Notes under the pieces: generated by a model
Told to the model about the DNA's origin: nothing
What the model saw: only the letters and a program-made list of their open reading frames with translations
Databases searched by the model: none
Position numbers and translations under genes: made by a program
Assembly: GCA_020060215.1 (NCBI GenBank)
Contig: JAGVAP010000009.1
Coordinates: forward strand, 62,001-126,000
Length of the DNA: 64,000 nt
Source of the DNA: Deltaproteobacteria bacterium
Lineage (GTDB): Bacteria; Desulfobacterota; DSM-4660; Desulfatiglandales; HGW-15
Reading direction: 5' to 3'
Part shown: one piece after another, positions 45,052 through 54,181 of the stretch
Layout: each line of letters starts with the position of its first letter
How positions within the stretch are numbered: the first letter of the stretch is position 1

Positions 45052-45929
45052 GCAAGGTCGTCGACGTCCATTTTCCCAAATATGGAAGGGTGGGGCTCTT
45101 CGACACCGGCGAACTGCCCCTCTCCAGGGGCGACAAGGTGCTCGTGGAATCCGATCTGGGCCTCGCCTTCGGCGTTGTCTGCTCCCTGCCCCGGGAAAGG
45201 GGCAAGGAGTGGGACGAAAAGCCCATGCCGAAGGTTCGCCGACTCGCGGCCGAGCAGGATCTTGAGGCCGTTGAGCGGAATTGCGCGCTGGAAGAGGAGA
45301 TCTACGACTTCTGCTACGCGAAGATCCAGGAGAGATCCCTCCCCATGAACCTCGTCTCCGTGGACAAGCTCTTCGAAGGCGGCAAGGTCATGGTCTATTT
45401 CACGGCCGAGGGGCGGGTGGACTTCAGACAACTGGTCAAGGATCTTGTCCAGCGGTTTCGCACCAGGATCGAGATGAGGCAGATCGGGGTGCGACACCAG
45501 GCGAAGATGGTCGGGGGATTGGGGAACTGCGGCCGCCAACTCTGCTGCACGACCTTTCTGGCCAACTTCGATCCCGTCTCCATCAAGATGGCCAAGGAAC
45601 AGAACCTCTCTCTCAACCCCTCCAAGATCTCCGGCATGTGCGGCAGGCTCATGTGCTGTCTCAGCTATGAGTATCATTACTACGAGGCTGCCAAGAAGGG
45701 CATACCCAAGGTCGGCAAGAGGGTCAAGACCACCCAGGGCGACGGGAAGATCATCCGACAGAACGTGCTCAGAAGGAAGATCACGGTCCTTCTCGATACC
45801 GGCGAGGAGCGGGAGATCTCCTACGATGAAGTGATCAGGACACCTGCCGGCGGGCCAAACGCACCGGGTGCGGGTAAAAAGAGTGCCGAGCCTGCAGCAT
45901 CCAGCACGAAAAGCGAGAAGAAGGAGTAA
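45048..45929 (+). CDS. ricT: PSP1-domain protein RicT/YaaT
   Basis: 293 residues with the PSP1 C-terminal domain (about 60-150) and Cys pairs CGRQLCC and CGRLMCC (near 162-168 and 200-206), which in Bacillus RicT take part in Fe-S cluster binding of the Ric complex controlling RNA processing. Neighbours match the common holB-ricT-metG order. The last 25 residues are low-complexity. In Desulfobacterota the function is not established. Confidence 0.9.
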   Translation: MSKVVDVHFPKYGRVGLFDTGELPLSRGDKVLVESDLGLAFGVVCSLPRERGKEWDEKPMPKVRRLAAEQDLEAVERNCALEEEIYDFCYAKIQERSLPMNLVSVDKLFEGGKVMVYFTAEGRVDFRQLVKDLVQRFRTRIEMRQIGVRHQAKMVGGLGNCGRQLCCTTFLANFDPVSIKMAKEQNLSLNPSKISGMCGRLMCCLSYEYHYYEAAKKGIPKVGKRVKTTQGDGKIIRQNVLRRKITVLLDTGEEREISYDEVIRTPAGGPNAPGAGKKSAEPAASSTKSEKKE

Positions 45930-45940
45930 CCATTCGACCA

Positions 45941-47854
45941 TTGAGCGGACCATTCTACGTGACCACGCCGATCTATTATGTGAACGCCGAACCCCATCTC
46001 GGGCACGCCTATACCACCATCGCTGCGGATGTCATGGCCAGGTACAACCGGCTTTGCTCACGGCAGACCTATTTTTTGACCGGAACGGATGAACACGGGG
46101 ACAAGATGGTCCGGTCCGCCGAGGCCCTGGGCAAGTCCGTCCAGGAGCTGGTCGATCGAAACAGCGCGCTGTTCAAGGATCTGTGGCCGAGGCTCAACAT
46201 CTCGAACGACGATTTTATCCGGACCACCGAGGCCCGGCACCGGAAGGTGGTCCAATACGTCCTCCGGCTGGTCCATGATGCGGGGGACATCTATTTCAGC
46301 CAATACGAGGGGCTCTACTGCTATGGGTGTGAGCGGTTCTACACGGAGCGGGAACTGGTGGAGGGACTATGCCCGGATCACCGCAAACCACCCGAAGTCA
46401 TCAGGGAATCCAACTACTTTTTCCGGATGGGCAAGTACCAGGAGTGGCTCATCGACCACATCCACAAGAACCCCGATTTCATCCGCCCCGAGCGGTACCG
46501 AAACGAGGTCCTTTCCTTCCTGAAGGAACCCCTGGAGGACCTCTGCATCTCCCGCCCGAAGACAAGGCTGACCTGGGGGATCGACCTGCCCTTCGACGAG
46601 AACTACGTCACCTACGTCTGGTTCGACGCCTTGATCAACTACATCTCCGCGCTCGGGTATCCCGAGGGTGATCTCTATCGGCAGTTCTGGCCCGCCGCAC
46701 AGCACGTGATCGCAAAGGACATCCTGAAACCCCACGGAATCTACTGGCCCTGCATGCTGAAATCCGCCGGGATCGAGCCCTATCGTCACCTGAATGTCCA
46801 CGGATACTGGAACGTGAACGAGGGGAAGATGTCGAAGAGCCTCGGAAACGTGGTGAAGCCCCTGGACCTTGCCGGCGTCTATGGACTCGACGCGTTCAGG
46901 TACTTCCTTCTGCGGGAGATGGTGTTCGGTCTCGATTCGGAGTTCAGCGAAGAGGCCCTGGTCTCGAGGATCAATTCGGATCTGGCCAACGATCTGGGGA
47001 ATCTCCTTTCCAGAAGCCTGACCATGGCGGAGAAGTACTTCAAGGGCGAGGTCCCGACCGGCGGGACTGAAAAGGATCCGGATCCGGAGCTCAGGAGAGA
47101 GGTATCGAATCTCCTGGACCGGTACACCGACCATATGGAGGGTCTGGGTTTTCACAAGGGCCTCATCGCGATCTGGGAAGTGATCGGGATGGTCAACCGA
47201 TACATCGTGACCCAGGAGCCCTGGGTCCTTGCCAAGACCGACCAGGACCGTCTGGCAGCCGTCCTGAACCATGTCCTGGAGTCCCTCAAGGTGATCTCGG
47301 TCCTTCTGTGGCCTTTCATGCCCGAGACCTCCCGGAAGATCCAGAGCTACCTGGGGCTGGAGAAGAGCGGTGAAGAATTGAAGCTGGCGGACATACGAGA
47401 GTGGGGTGCTGTGAGGCCCGTCCGTCCGATCCGCCAGGCCCCGCACCTGTTTCCCAGGATCGAGTCCGGGAAGCCGGCCGATACGGACGAAAAGAAGAAA
47501 GCTCCAAGACCGCACCCTGGAAAACCTGAAACGGCACCCGTGTCGATCGAGGATTTCCGAAAGATGGACCTTCGCATAGGGACGATCACATCGGCCGAAC
47601 CCATCCCGGGGGCAAAGAAGCTGCTCAAGCTCGAGGTGGACGTCGGAGAAAAGAGGACGGTGGTGGCCGGCATCGCCCAGAGCTACCCTCCCGATGGTCT
47701 CATCGGCAGACAGGTGGTGCTCCTGGCCAATCTTCAGCCGGCCACATTGATGGGCGTGGAGTCGCAGGGGATGATCCTCGCAGCGGAAGACAAGAAGGGC
47801 TCGCGGCTCCTGATGCCGGACGCGCCGGCCAAACCGGGCAGCAGGGTGAAGTAG
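45941..47854 (+). CDS. metG: Methionyl-tRNA synthetase
   Basis: 637 residues. Class I motifs PHLGHAYTT (HIGH) and GKMSKSLGN (KMSKS); zinc-site Cys in CYGCERFY and LCPDH; anticodon-binding domain about 360-480; a C-terminal Trbp111-like tRNA-binding domain (FRKMDLRIGTITSAEP, about 535-635). The start is a TTG at 45941 (MSGPFYVTTPIYY) with AAGGAG 14 bases upstream, longer spacing than usual. Confidence 0.95.
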   Translation: MSGPFYVTTPIYYVNAEPHLGHAYTTIAADVMARYNRLCSRQTYFLTGTDEHGDKMVRSAEALGKSVQELVDRNSALFKDLWPRLNISNDDFIRTTEARHRKVVQYVLRLVHDAGDIYFSQYEGLYCYGCERFYTERELVEGLCPDHRKPPEVIRESNYFFRMGKYQEWLIDHIHKNPDFIRPERYRNEVLSFLKEPLEDLCISRPKTRLTWGIDLPFDENYVTYVWFDALINYISALGYPEGDLYRQFWPAAQHVIAKDILKPHGIYWPCMLKSAGIEPYRHLNVHGYWNVNEGKMSKSLGNVVKPLDLAGVYGLDAFRYFLLREMVFGLDSEFSEEALVSRINSDLANDLGNLLSRSLTMAEKYFKGEVPTGGTEKDPDPELRREVSNLLDRYTDHMEGLGFHKGLIAIWEVIGMVNRYIVTQEPWVLAKTDQDRLAAVLNHVLESLKVISVLLWPFMPETSRKIQSYLGLEKSGEELKLADIREWGAVRPVRPIRQAPHLFPRIESGKPADTDEKKKAPRPHPGKPETAPVSIEDFRKMDLRIGTITSAEPIPGAKKLLKLEVDVGEKRTVVAGIAQSYPPDGLIGRQVVLLANLQPATLMGVESQGMILAAEDKKGSRLLMPDAPAKPGSRVK

Positions 47855-47856
47855 TT

Positions 47857-48032
47857 AATGGAGTAGTGGAGTGATGGAATGATGGAATGAGGGGTTCTGA
47901 AGAGTAAAAGCAAATGATGCGTTACAATATCCCTGTTTCTGGTCCTTCCCAAGATTCCATTATTCCATTCTTCCAATATTCCGGTGTTCTGTTGCCTCCT
48001 GGAATGATGGAATAACGGAATGGTGGAGGAAT
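47857..48032. repeat. GGAATGATGGAATAATGG-type repeats in inverted orientation
   Basis: TGGAGTGATGGAATGATGGAA (47872 region), its inverse TTCCATTATTCCATTCTTCC (47955-47974) and a third unit GGAATGATGGAATAACGGAA (48001-48020). Similar strings are near 13795-13830, 29083-29116 and 63587-63600. Low sequence complexity; function unknown. Confidence 0.7.
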
Positions 48033-48062
48033 GGGTTCCAAAGAATAAAAGCCAAAGTTTCC

Positions 48063-48213
48063 ATGGTAGACGAAAGGGTCCTCTTCGCCTACCTGTATGG
48101 GTCGTTTCCCGATTCCGGTGAAGGAAACGACATCGAGAACATCCTCGAAGGCAGGGGGAGACCTTGACAAGTTCATCGAAGAGGTCGAGACCTATCTCGG
48201 GAGCGCCGGATCC
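48063..48213 (+). pseudogene. Probable remnant of an MNT-type nucleotidyltransferase/HEPN module
   Basis: A 34-codon frame from the ATG at 48063 reads VDERVLFAYLYGSFPDSGEG, the start of an MNT-type minimal nucleotidyltransferase (GSxxxGxxxxxSDID), but breaks off before the catalytic Asp pair is complete. An overlapping frame (48155-48213) reads GDLDKFIEEVETYLGSAGS then stop, like the C-terminus of a HEPN-type partner. The middle seems deleted. No other piece of such a module is visible. Confidence 0.4.
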
Positions 48214-48244
48214 TGATGCTGATCGCTTCCTCCGGTACAAGGGC

Positions 48245-49165
48245 ATGGTGGATCTCCTGCTCACGAAGGATTCCTTCCGGAAGGGGGAGGTTTATGCATC
48301 CGCCAAGGACGAACGGCCCCGCTTCATAGGGCTGGTCATCTCCGAACTGGTGCGGGACGGCTACTTGCGGCAGGAGGGAGTGAAATCCCGGCCTACCTAC
48401 AAATGGTCCGAAAAAAGGAACGAGTTCGATTGCCGGAGGTGGGTAGACCGGCGGGTATTCACCGCCACCCTCAAGAGGACTCCTCACTCGGAGCGGCCTA
48501 GAGAGCGGCTCCTGCGCTTGGGGCCAAGCGCGTTGAAGACCTCCGAGCTGCTGGCCATCCTGATCCGGGCGGGCCAGAGAGGCGAGTCCGCCCTGCAGGC
48601 GGCGGAGAGGATTGCCGGAACATACGGGGACGATCTGCGGAAGCTCTCTCAGGCGGCCAGGGGGGAGCTGAAAAACATCAGCAGATCGATCGGAGCCGCG
48701 GCCTTCTGCCAGATCATGGCCGCCCTCGAGCTGGGAAAGAGGCTCCATGCCCAGGAGCAATCCGATTGCAGGAGGCCCTACAGGATCAGGAATTCATCGG
48801 ATGCCGTTGCCTATTGCCGCAACCATTTCGAGAGACTCGCCAGGGAGGCGGTCCAGGAGGAGTTCCATGTCGTCCTGCTGGACTCGGCCCATCAGGTCCT
48901 GAAGACCGCCCGCGTTACCGTGGGCCTCACCGACAAGAGCCTCGTCCATCCGCGCGAGGTGTTCAAGCCCGCGATCCAGGAATCCGCCTCAGCCCTCATC
49001 CTGGTGCACAACCACCCCAGCGGCGACCCGACCCCCAGTGCGGAAGACCTGAGGACGACCAGAGAGATGAAATCCGCCGCAGAACTCCTCGGCCTCCGCA
49101 TCCTGGATCACCTCATCCTCGGGAGGGAAAAGATCGTGAGCATGGTGGAGGAGAAGTCGTTCTGA
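48245..49165 (+). CDS. RadC/JAB-domain protein with N-terminal winged-helix-like region
   Basis: 306 residues from the ATG at 48245. Residues about 1-55 (DLLLTKDSFRKGEVYASA, VISELVRDGYLRQEG) resemble a winged-helix domain. Then a helix-hairpin region (RPRERLLRLGPSALKTSELL, about 80-150) and the RadC JAB domain with HNHPSGDPTPSAED, carrying the metal-binding His-x-His and Asp. Typical RadC proteins lack the first domain. No ribosome site is clear and an upstream TTG at 48164 is possible. RadC function in bacteria remains unsettled despite the name. Confidence 0.82.
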   Translation: MVDLLLTKDSFRKGEVYASAKDERPRFIGLVISELVRDGYLRQEGVKSRPTYKWSEKRNEFDCRRWVDRRVFTATLKRTPHSERPRERLLRLGPSALKTSELLAILIRAGQRGESALQAAERIAGTYGDDLRKLSQAARGELKNISRSIGAAAFCQIMAALELGKRLHAQEQSDCRRPYRIRNSSDAVAYCRNHFERLAREAVQEEFHVVLLDSAHQVLKTARVTVGLTDKSLVHPREVFKPAIQESASALILVHNHPSGDPTPSAEDLRTTREMKSAAELLGLRILDHLILGREKIVSMVEEKSF

Positions 49166-49497
49166 AAAGCCAAATGGGCAGTCGGCCGGCAGGCATCGGG
49201 CAAACTCATCAAATCAGGCGAATCGGACTGATCATTCAAGAGAACCTGAGCTTCACGGGGACAGGACACTTCGACCCAGCGGCGGGTACCGCAAGCTCCG
49301 CACCTTTAGAGTTACCACGGTCATCTACGACGGCACTCCCAGGTCGAGCAAGAGTTTACGCCCTGTCATCGCGGGATCTCTCGATCAGCCCCATGGGAGT
49401 CATGCCTGCCAGTAAGCACCGGCAATTTCCATGATCTTGCCCGGATTCATCTGTTCTTCTTCCAAGCCGTTATCCCCCCCATGTGTGAGACTCTTTC
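49166..49497. other. Gap between radC-like gene and arfB
   Basis: 332 bases. I see no gene with family resemblance on either strand, no repeat of the kinds found elsewhere, and no clear terminator. Confidence 0.5.
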
Positions 49498-49914
49498 TCA
49501 ATCCTCCGGCATCCGCCGCATCCGCTTGACCCTGGACCTCTGCTTCTTTTCATCGATCCTGCGCTGCCTGGAGGCTGCGGTGGGGCGGGTCGCCCTTCGG
49601 GTTTTCGGTCTTCGTGTCGCTGCTCGAACCAGGTCCGCCAGCCGGTCCCTCGCGTCCTGGCGGTTTCGCTCCTGGGTTCGAAAGCGTTTTGCATCGATGA
49701 TGAGAACCCCCTCTTCGGTGACCCGCTTGCCCCCGAGCCGGAGCAGCCTCTGCCTCACGTCCTCGGGCAGGGAAGGGGAGTGGGCGACGTCGAAACGGAG
49801 CTGAACGGCCGTCGAGACCTTGTTCACGTTCTGGCCTCCGGGGCCGGAGGAGCGCACGAAGGTCTCATGGAGTTCCTTTTCGTCGATCGCGATGGAGGGC
49901 GTGATCCGGAGCAT
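49498..49914 (-). CDS. arfB: Alternative ribosome-rescue factor ArfB (YaeJ-like)
   Basis: 138 residues. The GGQ motif at 26-28 in RSSGPGGQNVNK catalyses peptidyl-tRNA hydrolysis, and the basic C-terminal tail (RRPKTRRATRPTAASRQRR...KKQRSRVKRMRR) would insert in the mRNA channel of stalled ribosomes, as in YaeJ. Length and tail distinguish it from release factors 1 and 2. It is transcribed alone, 39 bases after the GGDEF gene. Confidence 0.92.
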   Translation of the reverse strand: MLRITPSIAIDEKELHETFVRSSGPGGQNVNKVSTAVQLRFDVAHSPSLPEDVRQRLLRLGGKRVTEEGVLIIDAKRFRTQERNRQDARDRLADLVRAATRRPKTRRATRPTAASRQRRIDEKKQRSRVKRMRRMPED

Positions 49915-49953
49915 AATAACCCCCGGTAGGCAGCAAGCAGTACTGCTTACTCT

Positions 49954-50970
49954 CTACTCGCTTCTGACCCCATCTTTCCCTTCCGCCTTCACCTTGAACA
50001 TGGCCTGGTCCGCGACGGCAAGGAGCCTGATCACATCCGTGCCATCGTCAGGATAGGCTGCAAAGCCGAAACTCGCCGTCAGGCCCACGCGGTGGCCGTA
50101 TCCGGAAAGATAGACGGTTTCATGCATCCTGGAGCGGATCTCCTCGGCCTTCTCGCGGGCGGCCTGTTTGTCGAATCCCCGGAGCACCACCACGAACTCA
50201 TCCCCTCCGTAAGCCACCCCGAAGCAGCCTTCGGGCAGGGAGGCCCGAATGGTGGCCGCGACTTCCTGCAGGGTCTGGCTGCCCTTGAGGTGGCCGTAGG
50301 TATCCACGACCTGTTTGAAATTGTCGATGTCCAGGAAGATCAGGGAGAATGGATCCCCATCCGACTCGCCCCGCCGGATGATCTCTTTCAATGTCCTGTA
50401 GAGATACCGGGTGTTGAACAACCCGGTCAGGTCGTCATGAACGGCCAGGTTCTGGATCTCCCGGTACCGCCGCATGTTCTCCACGGCAATGGCGGCGTAA
50501 TCCGCAATGAGGGACAAGAGGGGCAGGGGACTGCCTTGGGAGAACTTCGGATTCACCACCTCGATGACGCCGAGGGTCTTGTTGGCAAAGACCAGGGGGG
50601 AGCAGGCGATGGATCTGGTCAGACAGCCGGTTCGCTTGTCCACTTCATCATAGAAGAAACGGCATTTCCTTACATCCTTGACCAACATCGGCTTCCGCTC
50701 GAGGGCCGCCCTGCCGGCAACCCCCTGTCCGGGTTTCAGCCGCAGGTCCCGGACGATGGAGAGATCGAGGTTGACGCTCAATTCGAAGCGGAGCTCGCCC
50801 GTGTCCTCGTCCGCGAGCAGCAGGGACCAGTTCTCGGCCGGAAGGAGCTCCGAAACCTTATTCAGGATCTCTGAGAAAAGCCGCTCCGGCTGGAGTTCGG
50901 AGGTCAACGCCTTTCCGAGCTCCATACAGGAGAGCAGAATATTTTTGGTGAGTCTTTGTTCTCCGTCCAT
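49954..50970 (-). CDS. GAF-GGDEF diguanylate cyclase
   Basis: 338 residues from the ATG at 50968-50970. A GAF domain (about 25-165, QPERLFSEILNKVSELLPAENW ... VIEVVNPK) followed by a GGDEF domain (about 180-335) with HDDLTGLFNTRYLY, DIDNFKQVVDTYGH and the intact active site YGGDEFVVVL. It should make cyclic di-GMP under control of a small ligand. No RxxD inhibitory site was obvious. A second Met at the ORF start nine codons upstream is less likely. Confidence 0.92.
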   Translation of the reverse strand: MDGEQRLTKNILLSCMELGKALTSELQPERLFSEILNKVSELLPAENWSLLLADEDTGELRFELSVNLDLSIVRDLRLKPGQGVAGRAALERKPMLVKDVRKCRFFYDEVDKRTGCLTRSIACSPLVFANKTLGVIEVVNPKFSQGSPLPLLSLIADYAAIAVENMRRYREIQNLAVHDDLTGLFNTRYLYRTLKEIIRRGESDGDPFSLIFLDIDNFKQVVDTYGHLKGSQTLQEVAATIRASLPEGCFGVAYGGDEFVVVLRGFDKQAAREKAEEIRSRMHETVYLSGYGHRVGLTASFGFAAYPDDGTDVIRLLAVADQAMFKVKAEGKDGVRSE

Positions 50971-51305
50971 GGATCCCCCCGATGTCGTTATGGGCACCCG
51001 TCAAGAGTAGGACGGAGGTTCCGAGGTGTCAAGAAAACATGGCCCGCGAATCCGGGTACGGCACTTCTTCGACCGCAGGAGCCCTGTAAACGGGACGATT
51101 CATTCGATTCCGAGAGGATCGAAAGCAAGCAGCTCGCTCCTACAGCAACCGGGCAAGCCGAGAAGTTTCCATGGAGATCCATCTTGCCCCCCGGTCGGCA
51201 AGCGGCTATGCCGGCCCCGACTGCCGGTGTCGACCCATGGTACACCTTTGGAAAAACCGATCTTCGTGTTATGGATATACCAGGGGTGAAAGGAGCCTGC
51301 GAACC
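50971..51305. other. Gap upstream of the acetyl-CoA hydrolase gene, with REP-like unit
   Basis: 335 bases without a supported gene. GCAAGCAGCTCGCTCCTACA at 51125-51144 belongs to the GTAGGAGC family in inverse orientation. The acetyl-CoA hydrolase frame stays open through part of this gap but family similarity begins only at 51306. Confidence 0.55.
51125..51144. repeat. REP-like GTAGGAGC unit, copy 3
   Basis: GCAAGCAGCTCGCTCCTACA, inverse orientation relative to 40604-40631. Confidence 0.6.
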
Positions 51306-53147
51306 ATGTCGGACCAGGAGTGGCGTAAGAGGGTCGTGCGGCCCGAGAAGGTCATGAAGAGGATCGAACCGGGGATGAACATCTTCCTGAGCACGGGCGT
51401 GGCCGAGCCGAGGACCCTCGTGAAGATGCTCATCTCTTCCCAGCAGCCCAATCTCCAGGACCTTGAACTGATCCAGCTGTTCAGCTTTGGGGATGCCGTT
51501 TCACCCAGGGGCGCAAGGGAGCAGAACTACCGGCTGAAGACTTTTTTCTCGGGCTGGGTCGCGGGCGAGGCCATCACCGAAGGAAGGGTCGATCTCATCC
51601 CGAGCCGATTTTCTCGGATCCCGGGGCTCATCGAGTCCGGACTGGTCCCGGTCGACGTCGTCTTCGTCCAGGTGTCGCCTCCGAACCCCGCCGGGTACTG
51701 CAGTCTGGGGGCTGCCGTCGATGTGGCCAGGCAGGCCATGGAGAAGGCCGCCCTCGTGGTCGGGGAGGTCAATGAAAGGGTCCCGATCACCTATGGGGAC
51801 ACCTTCATCCACTTCTCGGATTTCCATTTTCTCGTGGAGTCGAAGGAATCCCCCATCTATTTCGGTCGTTGGCCGGTCGACAAGGTTTACGACCAGGTGG
51901 CCGGAAACGTGGCCTCCGTGGTGGAGGACAGGAGCTGCGTCGGCTTCTCCATGGGGCCTCTTTACGAGGCGCTCGGCCGGCGACTCGCCCGCAAGCGCCA
52001 CCTCGGGATCCACTCCCCTCTCATCACCGATGCGGTCATGGATCTCATCAAGAGCGGAGCCGTGAGCAATCGGTACAAGGGGAACTGGAGAGGGAAGTCG
52101 GTGGTCTCCTATGCGATTGGAACCCCGGATCTCATGGCGTGGGTGGATCGCAACCCGCTGGTGGAGTTTCAAGGCGTGGACAAGGTCTTCGATCCCGTGC
52201 AGATCGGCCGCAATCCGCGGTATGTCACCATCCTGCCGGCCAGCAAGGTGGACCTGTCCGGAAGAATCGCCCTCCACATCGGCAAGGGGAATGTGGCTGC
52301 CGAGCCGGGGGAGATCCTGGACTTCTTCAACGGCGCGGAGCTGTCGGAGGGGGGGGTGAGGATCTTTGCCCTTCCGAGCCGGAACCGAAAGGGGGCGGCG
52401 AACATCCGTCTCTCCATCGAGACCTATCCCAATCAGTTTGGGCTGCGCGAGTCCGTAGATATGATCGTCACGGAATTCGGCGTGGCCAGTCTCAAGGGGC
52501 GGACCGTGCGCGAAAGGGCCATGGCCCTGATCGATGTGGCCCATCCGGAGGATCGGCCCAGGTTGATCGAGAAGGCGAAAGAGAAGAGGATCCTGTACAG
52601 GGATCAGATCTTTCTGGCCGAATGCGCCTATTCCTATCCGTCCGAGATCAATGTCAGGGAGACATTCAAGGGAGTGGAAGTGCGGTTCAGGGCCATCAAG
52701 CCGTCCGATGAGGAGGAGATGCGCCGGCTCTTCTACCGCTTCTCCGACGAGTCCCTCTACTCGCGCTATTTCACCTCCGTCAAGACCATGCCCCACGCCA
52801 AGATGCAGGAGTACGTGAACGTGGACTGTAACCGGATCCTCTCCATCGTGGGGCTGACCGGGGACCCCCCGGAGGAACACATCATTGCCGAGGCGCGATA
52901 CGCAAGGCACCTCGATCGTCCGTGGGCCGACGTGGCCTTCATCGTGGACGAAAAGTACCAGGGGTACGGGATCGCCACTTACCTCTACGGCATGCTGATC
53001 CGGCTGGGCAGGGAAGCCGGCCTCAAGGGTTTCACGGCGGATGTCCTCTCCTCCAACAGGTCCATGATGAAGGTGTTCGAAAAGGGGGGCCTCCCTTTCC
53101 AGGCGAAGATGGAGTCCGGGGTGTTCAGTCTGACCATTCCGTTCTAG
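51306..53147 (+). CDS. Acetyl-CoA hydrolase/transferase fused to a GNAT acetyltransferase domain
   Basis: 613 residues. Residues 1-445 match the acetyl-CoA hydrolase/4-hydroxybutyrate CoA-transferase family (STGVAEPRTLVKML, VFVQVSPPNPAGYCSLG, VTEFGVASLKGRTVRERA). Residues about 455-610 are a GNAT fold (VRFRAIKPSDEEEMRRLFYR, AFIVDEKYQGYGIATYLYGML, NRSMMKVFEKGG) with the acetyl-CoA loop QGYGIA. The fusion suggests that CoA-thioester metabolism is coupled to lysine acetylation. AAAGGAG lies about ten bases before the ATG. Acetoacetyl-CoA synthetase at the right edge hints at related acyl-CoA metabolism. Confidence 0.88.
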   Translation: MSDQEWRKRVVRPEKVMKRIEPGMNIFLSTGVAEPRTLVKMLISSQQPNLQDLELIQLFSFGDAVSPRGAREQNYRLKTFFSGWVAGEAITEGRVDLIPSRFSRIPGLIESGLVPVDVVFVQVSPPNPAGYCSLGAAVDVARQAMEKAALVVGEVNERVPITYGDTFIHFSDFHFLVESKESPIYFGRWPVDKVYDQVAGNVASVVEDRSCVGFSMGPLYEALGRRLARKRHLGIHSPLITDAVMDLIKSGAVSNRYKGNWRGKSVVSYAIGTPDLMAWVDRNPLVEFQGVDKVFDPVQIGRNPRYVTILPASKVDLSGRIALHIGKGNVAAEPGEILDFFNGAELSEGGVRIFALPSRNRKGAANIRLSIETYPNQFGLRESVDMIVTEFGVASLKGRTVRERAMALIDVAHPEDRPRLIEKAKEKRILYRDQIFLAECAYSYPSEINVRETFKGVEVRFRAIKPSDEEEMRRLFYRFSDESLYSRYFTSVKTMPHAKMQEYVNVDCNRILSIVGLTGDPPEEHIIAEARYARHLDRPWADVAFIVDEKYQGYGIATYLYGMLIRLGREAGLKGFTADVLSSNRSMMKVFEKGGLPFQAKMESGVFSLTIPF

Positions 53148-53210
53148 GTCAGGGGCAGAAGTCAGCATGGCGCTGGCGCTGATGCGGCCGGTCTGATCCA
53201 AGTTGAATTC

Positions 53211-53336
53211 TTTCAGTGTTCAGGTGTCCGGAAATGGATGGACTACCGGGCTGACACCCGAAACCTGACCCCTGACACCTTGCAAGGTTTCCTGTTCGAT
53301 CAAACTGGCCTCGGCCGGCGGCGGGGCTGACCTCCG
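53211..53336 (+). repeat. Approximately 120-bp interspersed repeat, copy 2
   Basis: Same strand as copy 1 (12301-12418), with CAGGTGTCCGGAAATGGATG, CCGGGCTGACACCCGAAACC and the tail TTTCCTGTTCGATCAAACTGG. It fills the gap between the acetyl-CoA hydrolase fusion and the convergent GntR gene. Confidence 0.85.
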
Positions 53337-53339
53337 GCT

Positions 53340-54011
53340 TCACGGAATCTCGAGCAGGTGCTGCCTGACCGTTTCCAGGTGCTCGCGCATCAGCCTCTCC
53401 GCCCTCACGGCATCCCGGTTCATCAGGGCCTTGACCAGACTTCGATGCTGCTCGACATAGATCTTCCGGTGTTCGTTGCTCAGGGTCTTTTTTTTCAGAT
53501 TCCCCCAGATGTCGCTCTGACGCACCTTGTGGATGACCATGAAGAGGGAGATGAGCAGGGAATTGTCCGTGGCCTTTGCGATGGCCTGGTGGAGAAGCCC
53601 GTCCAGGTTCTCAAAAGAAGCGGTATTGACCGCATCTCTGGATCTGAACTCCAACCCCTCCATGTGGGCCAGTTCGCTCATGGTCGCCCTTACCGCAGCC
53701 ATGGAAGCGAGCTTCGGCTCCAGGACGAGCCTTGCCTCCATGATCTCCCCCGGGTTGGTGACGGACGTGACGGAAGAGATCTCTTCCCCTCCCGGTTCGG
53801 GCCTCGGCCCCACGAAGGTACCTCGCCCCACATGGCGCCAGATCAACCCCTCCTCTTCCAGGGTTGCCAGGGCCTTTCTTAGAGCGGTGCGGGAGATCCC
53901 CAGCCTCTCTGCAAGGACCCTCTCTGCGGGAAGACGGCCTTTTCCGGGAGGACGGTCATCCTCCAGCAGCTCCCGCAGGCTCTTTACGGCATGACGGACG
54001 GCTTCACCCAT
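53340..54011 (-). CDS. FadR-subfamily GntR transcriptional regulator
   Basis: 223 residues from the ATG at 54009-54011. N-terminal winged helix (about 5-70: LPAERVLAERLGISRTALRKALATLEEEGLIWRHVGRGTFV, quoted in part by family motif) and a C-terminal FCD ligand-binding domain (EARLVLEPKLASMAA, FENLDGLLHQAIA, EQHRSLVKAL, REHLETVRQHL) with the Asp/His metal-binding pattern. Such regulators usually bind a carboxylate. It is divergent from the Fe-alcohol dehydrogenase operon, and two palindromes in the shared spacer are its probable operators. Confidence 0.9.
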   Translation of the reverse strand: MGEAVRHAVKSLRELLEDDRPPGKGRLPAERVLAERLGISRTALRKALATLEEEGLIWRHVGRGTFVGPRPEPGGEEISSVTSVTNPGEIMEARLVLEPKLASMAAVRATMSELAHMEGLEFRSRDAVNTASFENLDGLLHQAIAKATDNSLLISLFMVIHKVRQSDIWGNLKKKTLSNEHRKIYVEQHRSLVKALMNRDAVRAERLMREHLETVRQHLLEIP

Positions 54012-54055
54012 GAAAGGAATTCCTAACGCAGGCCTTACGGCCGCAAACAAATTTC

Positions 54056-54122
54056 GCCACTAAGACGCGAAGACACCAAGAAAGATAACGTGGTCTTCTT
54101 TGTGTCTTAGTGCCTTCGTGGC
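54056..54122. repeat. CACGAAG palindromic repeat, long copy
   Basis: GCCACTAAGACGCGAAGACA with inverse arm TTGTGTCTTAGTGCCTTCG, a long hairpin just upstream of the GntR gene. Same family as 8158-8222 and 33437-33482. Confidence 0.75.
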
Positions 54123-54181
54123 AGATCCAGTTGCCAGAAAAGTCTCAAGCCAGGAACCTAACATGGGTTCAACTTTCTTGC

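Noticed and set aside
47857..48032. CRISPR-like array from repeated GGAATGATGG strings
   Set aside because: Units are short, variable, in both orientations, and lack regular spacers or cas genes.
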